Shown in pieces: positions 7,106-9,819 of a DNA stretch of 9,819 nucleotides (position 1 is its first letter; every line of letters begins with the position of its first letter). The stretch lies in contig JAYQPQ010000063.1 in the NCBI GenBank assembly GCA_038145405.1, forward strand, positions 1 through 9,819, given 5' to 3'. The notes under the pieces were generated by a model. That model worked only from the letters and a program-made list of their open reading frames with translations, did not search any database and had not been told where the DNA came from. Source of the DNA: JAYQPQ01 sp038145405. Its GTDB lineage: Bacteria > Pseudomonadota > Gammaproteobacteria > Pseudomonadales > GM7GCV1. Position numbers and translations under genes: made by a program.

Positions 7106-7870
7106 TTAATGGCAAAGGAATGCCACCAATGCGGCAGTGACCGCCACGTTGAGGGATTCGACGCCGCGCTGCATGGGAATGTGCAGCAGCTGATCCAGCT
7201 GTTGCCGCAGCGGGTCAGAAAGTCCGGCTGTTTCGCCACCGAGAACGAAGAGTGCCGGACGGCGCAGCGGCGCGTCAAAGAGCGAGAATTTTGCTTCGCC
7301 CGCCAGACCGTAACAGGTTACCCCGGCTGCTTTCAGCTGCTTCAGGGCTTCACTATTGGATGTGCATTTCAGCAAGGGAGCCCGGAACAGGGCACCACTG
7401 CTGGCCTTGATTGCCAGCGGACTGATACGGGTGTTGTCGCGCTCGCTCAACACCAGGCCATCGAAGGAGCTGGCCGCCAGGCTGCGGATAATCATCCCCA
7501 GATTCTGTGGATTGGTGACTCCATCCAGCATTAGCAGGCGAAAATCTTTCGGCGCTACGGCCAGAAATTCGTCTAACGATTGATGTGCGGCGCAGGCCAG
7601 ATCGGCAGCCACGCCTTGGTCCTGTTGACTGTTGCGCGAAATGCGCGACAGCTCGAGTGGCTCGTGATGACGGATGTCAGCGCCCTGTTGGCGCGCCAGT
7701 TCAATAATTTCGTCGAGAATGGCCGCGGGCTTGTTGCGGCGCGACAGATGCAGGCGTTCGACCCGGACGCCGGGGCTTTGCAGGGCTTCCAGCACTGGCT
7801 TGCGGCCGTAGAGGGTGAGCAGGCGATCAAAGGCGGCTTTGCGCGACCGGTACGCCTCGGAGTCTGTCAT
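7106..7870 (-). CDS. TrmH/SpoU-family RNA 2'-O-methyltransferase (SPOUT class)
   Basis: This 254-residue protein has the RlmB/TrmH layout. An N-terminal substrate-binding domain starts YGRKPVLEAL (21-30) and runs to about 95. The knotted SPOUT catalytic domain follows from about 110. The three SpoU motifs are visible: LDGVTNPQNLGMIIRS (115-130, with N123 and R129), LFVLGGETAGLSDP (207-220) and VESLNVAVTAAL (237-248, with S239-L240-N241). It should transfer methyl from S-adenosylmethionine to a ribose 2'-OH in rRNA or tRNA. Motif 1 closely resembles RlmB, but the target nucleotide cannot be read from sequence, so no symbol is given. The ATG begins 2 bp after the pdxJ stop, making it the last gene of the minus-strand run. 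Its stop is 5 bp from the stop of the convergent phytase gene. Confidence 0.9.
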   Translation of the reverse strand: MTDSEAYRSRKAAFDRLLTLYGRKPVLEALQSPGVRVERLHLSRRNKPAAILDEIIELARQQGADIRHHEPLELSRISRNSQQDQGVAADLACAAHQSLDEFLAVAPKDFRLLMLDGVTNPQNLGMIIRSLAASSFDGLVLSERDNTRISPLAIKASSGALFRAPLLKCTSNSEALKQLKAAGVTCYGLAGEAKFSLFDAPLRRPALFVLGGETAGLSDPLRQQLDQLLHIPMQRGVESLNVAVTAALVAFLCH

Positions 7871-7872
7871 CT

Positions 7873-8628
7873 TCAGCCGTGCAGGATGCGCAGGTAGGCC
7901 TGCACCGTCGGCACTAGGCCCCGTGCGATGGCATCGACCACCAGGGCGTGGCCGATACTGACTTCCCGCAGGTAGGGCAGCTGGCGATACAGTAGCAGGT
8001 TCTCCAAATTGAGATCGTGGCCGGCGTTGACGCCCAGGCCAAGGTCGTTAGCTGTATGCGCAGCCTCGACATGACGCATGTAGACGGCAGCGGCGTGTTC
8101 GGGACTGCGCGCAAAGGCGGCGGCAAAGGGCCCGGTGTAGAGTTCGATGCGATCGGCACCGATGCGACTGGCCAGTTCAATCTGGCGGGTGTCGGCATCC
8201 ATAAAGAGGCTGACGCGAATGCCGGCTTCGTGCAGCTGGTCGATTATTGGCAGCAGAGCGTCGGCGTCTTTGCCTAGGTCAAAACCGTGGTCGGAGGTGA
8301 GTTGCTGACGGCCGTCCGGCACCAGCGTGCACTGATCAGGCCGGCTCTCCAGCACCAGGGCAAGAAAGCCGGGGTAGCGACCCTCCTTGCCGGCAAAGGG
8401 GTTGCCTTCGATATTGAACTCGACTTCGCCGCGATTGTTCAGCATGTCGGCCAGCGCCAGGGTGTCTTCGGGACGAATATGGCGCTGATCCGGGCGCGGG
8501 TGCACGGTGATGCCCTTACAGCCGGCGCCGATACAGGTCTCGGCGTGCTCGAGCAGGTCTGGGAGGTTGCCGCCGCGCGAATTGCGCAGCAGGGCAATCT
8601 TGTTCAGATTGACACTAAGCGCGATCAC
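7873..8628 (-). CDS. pdxJ: Pyridoxine 5'-phosphate synthase
   Basis: PdxJ condenses 1-deoxyxylulose 5-phosphate with 3-amino-2-oxopropyl phosphate to form pyridoxine 5'-phosphate, in the DXP-dependent vitamin B6 pathway. It is a cytoplasmic TIM barrel. Using GTG at 8628 gives 251 residues beginning VIALSVNLNKIALLRNSRGG. Catalytic-type residues are visible: His43 in ITVHPRPDQRHIRPED, Glu74 in FNIEGNPF and His204 in VNAGHDLN; phosphate-binding SIGHALV is at 224-230. An in-frame GTG at 8652 would add 8 residues but overlap the upstream gene by 23 bp. The 8628 start is preferred because it matches the family N-terminus, lies one base after the upstream stop and has GGGG 5 bp upstream. The N-terminal VNLNKIA, in place of the E. 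coli VNIDHIA, marks the branch seen in Bacteroidetes and xanthomonads. Confidence 0.93.
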   Translation of the reverse strand: MIALSVNLNKIALLRNSRGGNLPDLLEHAETCIGAGCKGITVHPRPDQRHIRPEDTLALADMLNNRGEVEFNIEGNPFAGKEGRYPGFLALVLESRPDQCTLVPDGRQQLTSDHGFDLGKDADALLPIIDQLHEAGIRVSLFMDADTRQIELASRIGADRIELYTGPFAAAFARSPEHAAAVYMRHVEAAHTANDLGLGVNAGHDLNLENLLLYRQLPYLREVSIGHALVVDAIARGLVPTVQAYLRILHG

Positions 8629-8629
8629 C

Positions 8630-9295
8630 CTAGCCCCATTCGGAATAGCCACGTCGCTTCTTCAGGCGCGTGACCAGCGCACTGAGCAGTGCGCCGGCAA
8701 ATACTGCCACGGCGCCGTAGATAAACGAGGTGCGCCAGGCGTTGTCGGCCAGACGTTCATTCTCTGCCACCAGCACATCCAGTTCGTGCTGCATCACCTG
8801 ATTGCGCCGCACCAGTTCCTGGTTTTGTGCGCCAAGGGCTATGACATCGCCGGAAATCTGCATCACAGGCTGACGGATGACACCGTCCTCGCTTTCCAGT
8901 GTCACGGTCTCAACCGACAAGCCAACGCGCTGCAGATCGGCCAGCAAGCGGTCGATCTGTGACTGCAACTGGCCGTTCTCTGCCTGCAGGGCAGCCATGT
9001 CCTCCTCGAGCTGGGGCGCGCGCACCCGGCCGATTTGCTCGGTTTGCACAAACTGACTGGGAACCCAGCCATCGATGCCGCTGGCTGTGCGAATGCGCCG
9101 CCAGCCGTCAATTTCTTCTCCCATATCCGTTACCTGAGTGCCGCTTACGATGCCGCGGTGCAGGATTATGCAGCTATTACAGCCGGTGGCGCGGATCGGC
9201 ACATAGAACACGTCGGAGATATAGAGCGTATCGCCCTCGGCGGCCAGGGCTGGCAGTCCGGCAATAAGCAGCAGTAGCACTGCGATCAGTTTCAT
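8630..9295 (-). CDS. TIGR04211-type SH3 domain / coiled-coil membrane protein (YgiM-like)
   Basis: The layout of this 221-residue protein is a signal peptide (1-18, LPALAA cleavage region), a bacterial SH3-like domain (about 22-85, ending DGWVPSQFVQ), a coiled coil (about 93-185, rich in Leu, Gln and Glu), one membrane segment (about 190-208) and a short basic cytoplasmic tail (RLKKRRGYSEW). This matches the E. coli YgiM architecture and the TIGR04211 family, suggesting a periplasmic SH3 domain tethered to the inner membrane. SH3b domains often bind cell-wall material; function here is unproven. Where most relatives have an RSGPG-type turn, this one has ATGCNSC, with Cys39 and Cys42 spaced as CxxC in a periplasmic domain. 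GAGG about 9 bp before the ATG overlaps the upstream yciI-like stop, supporting the start. Its stop is one base from the preferred pdxJ GTG. Confidence 0.85.
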   Translation of the reverse strand: MKLIAVLLLLIAGLPALAAEGDTLYISDVFYVPIRATGCNSCIILHRGIVSGTQVTDMGEEIDGWRRIRTASGIDGWVPSQFVQTEQIGRVRAPQLEEDMAALQAENGQLQSQIDRLLADLQRVGLSVETVTLESEDGVIRQPVMQISGDVIALGAQNQELVRRNQVMQHELDVLVAENERLADNAWRTSFIYGAVAVFAGALLSALVTRLKKRRGYSEWG

Positions 9296-9305
9296 GAATG
9301 CGTCC

Positions 9306-9605
9306 TCAGGGTAGCGCCTTGCGCAAGGGTTTAACGATCAGGCTGCTCCACACCGATTCGCGCCAGAACACGTCGGCTTCAGCCCAGGCGCGGGCTTCCT
9401 CAAGGCTGTCAAATTCAGCGACGATCAGACTGCCGGTAAAGCCTGCTGCACCCGGATCTTCGGCGTCAATGGCGGGATGTCCGCCGGCGATGACGCCGCG
9501 ACCCTGATCGAACAGGCTGGTGATGCGCGCCAGATGTTCCGGGCGTTTAGCCAAACGTTGCTGCAGGCTGTCCTGGCGATCTTCGGCAATGATGGCGTAG
9601 AGCAT
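9306..9605 (-). CDS. YciI family protein
   Basis: This is a 99-residue ferredoxin-like alpha-beta protein of the YciI family. Typical features are the MLYAIIAED N-terminal strand, RPEHLARI with His24, a Gly-rich turn with GGHPAIDAEDPG (41-52), FTGSLIVAEFDSLEEARAWAEADVF (56-80) with Asp78, and the short C-terminal VKPLRKALP. The His and Asp are the conserved pair proposed as an active site; no substrate is established for the family. The ATG is 3 bp after the stop of the VC0807-family gene, with AAGAG in the end of that gene as a likely ribosome binding site. The SH3 gene starts 10 bp downstream. Coupling of yciI-like genes to septation-protein-like membrane genes is a common gammaproteobacterial arrangement. 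Confidence 0.9.
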   Translation of the reverse strand: MLYAIIAEDRQDSLQQRLAKRPEHLARITSLFDQGRGVIAGGHPAIDAEDPGAAGFTGSLIVAEFDSLEEARAWAEADVFWRESVWSSLIVKPLRKALP

Positions 9606-9608
9606 TTA

Positions 9609-9819
9609 TCAATTCTCTTTGTGATGAATGATTTCGTCCAGCTCTAGGTGCGTCAACTGGCCGATTTTGCGAAACAGGTAGAAAAGTGCGGCCATCATCA
9701 CCAGCATGGCAGGCAGGGCGATCACGGGGTAACTGAGCGCCGGCATCTTGCCGAGCTGGGCGTTGAACTCCTCGGTACCTGGCGGGGCCAACAGAACCCA
9801 GCGCGCCAGCAGGTAGTTG
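9609..9819 (-). CDS. VC0807 family integral membrane protein, C-terminal fragment (cut by window edge)
   Basis: Only the last 69 residues are in the window. The frame is open from the right edge (first complete codon at 9818-9816), so the TTG at 9791 is internal and not a start. The visible part has a membrane-type segment ending NYLLARWV, a loop PPGTEEFNAQLGKMPALSYP, a second hydrophobic span (about residues 30-49) and a charged tail ending HHKEN. The GTEEFNAQLGKM and SYPVIALPAMLVMMAALFYL blocks are characteristic of the C-terminus of VC0807-family proteins, about 220-residue inner-membrane proteins of unknown function sometimes compared with septation proteins. Assignment rests on recalled family sequence and on the YciI-like neighbour, which begins 3 bp after this stop. 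Confidence 0.75.
   Translation of the reverse strand, partial: NYLLARWVLLAPPGTEEFNAQLGKMPALSYPVIALPAMLVMMAALFYLFRKIGQLTHLELDEIIHHKEN

Noticed and set aside
7110..7125. Small hairpin TGGCA / TGCCA with a 6-nt loop (also GGCATT / AATGCC at 7102-7124) considered as a bidirectional terminator
   Set aside because: The stem is only 5-6 bp, there is no adjacent T-run on either strand, and it lies mostly inside the methyltransferase coding end.
7109..7534. Plus-strand open frame just after the phytase that might have been a third operon gene
   Set aside because: It lies wholly opposite the methyltransferase gene, whose three SpoU motifs are intact on the minus strand.
9609..9791. A 60-residue small membrane protein starting at TTG 9791
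   Set aside because: The frame continues to the right edge and the sequence matches the C-terminus of the larger VC0807 family, so it is a fragment and not a small gene.

Overview
The window reads as a chromosomal segment of a marine-type gammaproteobacterium. This is inferred from the moderately high GC, the TonB-dependent outer-membrane receptor, the YciI and VC0807-family genes side by side, the TIGR04211-type SH3 protein and the acidic proteins. No rRNA or tRNA gene, insertion sequence, CRISPR array or phage gene was seen. Coding density is very high: the only non-coding stretch over 30 bp is about 100 bp at 3748-3850, and it carries a regulatory signal.

Region 1 (1-3747, + strand) is a tight gene run. 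It holds the C-terminal three quarters or so of a two-domain M16 zinc protease (its metal-binding part lies off the left edge), a LemA-family membrane protein, and a membrane-anchored GIDE-domain protein with one canonical EF-hand calcium loop. LemA next to GIDE is a recurrent pairing whose function is poorly known.

Region 2 (3748-7100, + strand) is the most interesting part. A TonB-dependent receptor is followed, one base after its stop codon, by a beta-propeller phytase with a possible lipoprotein signal. Upstream of the receptor, TCA recurs five times at exactly 11 bp spacing (first bases 3759, 3770, 3781, 3792, 3803). That is the period of PhoB half-sites, and a TATAAC -10-like element follows. 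The simplest reading is a phosphate-starvation operon for scavenging phosphate from phytate (inositol phosphates) at the cell surface. Phytase-receptor linkage is known in other bacteria; the Pho-box-like array is what this sequence adds.

Region 3 (7106-9819, - strand) is a five-gene co-directional run, read right to left: a VC0807-family membrane protein (cut by the right edge), a YciI-like protein, a TIGR04211-like SH3/coiled-coil membrane protein, PdxJ (vitamin B6 synthesis) and a TrmH/SpoU-type RNA methyltransferase. Gaps are 1-10 bp. The run converges on the phytase gene with only 5 bp between stop codons and no evident terminator, so read-through from the phytase operon would be antisense to the methyltransferase and pdxJ.
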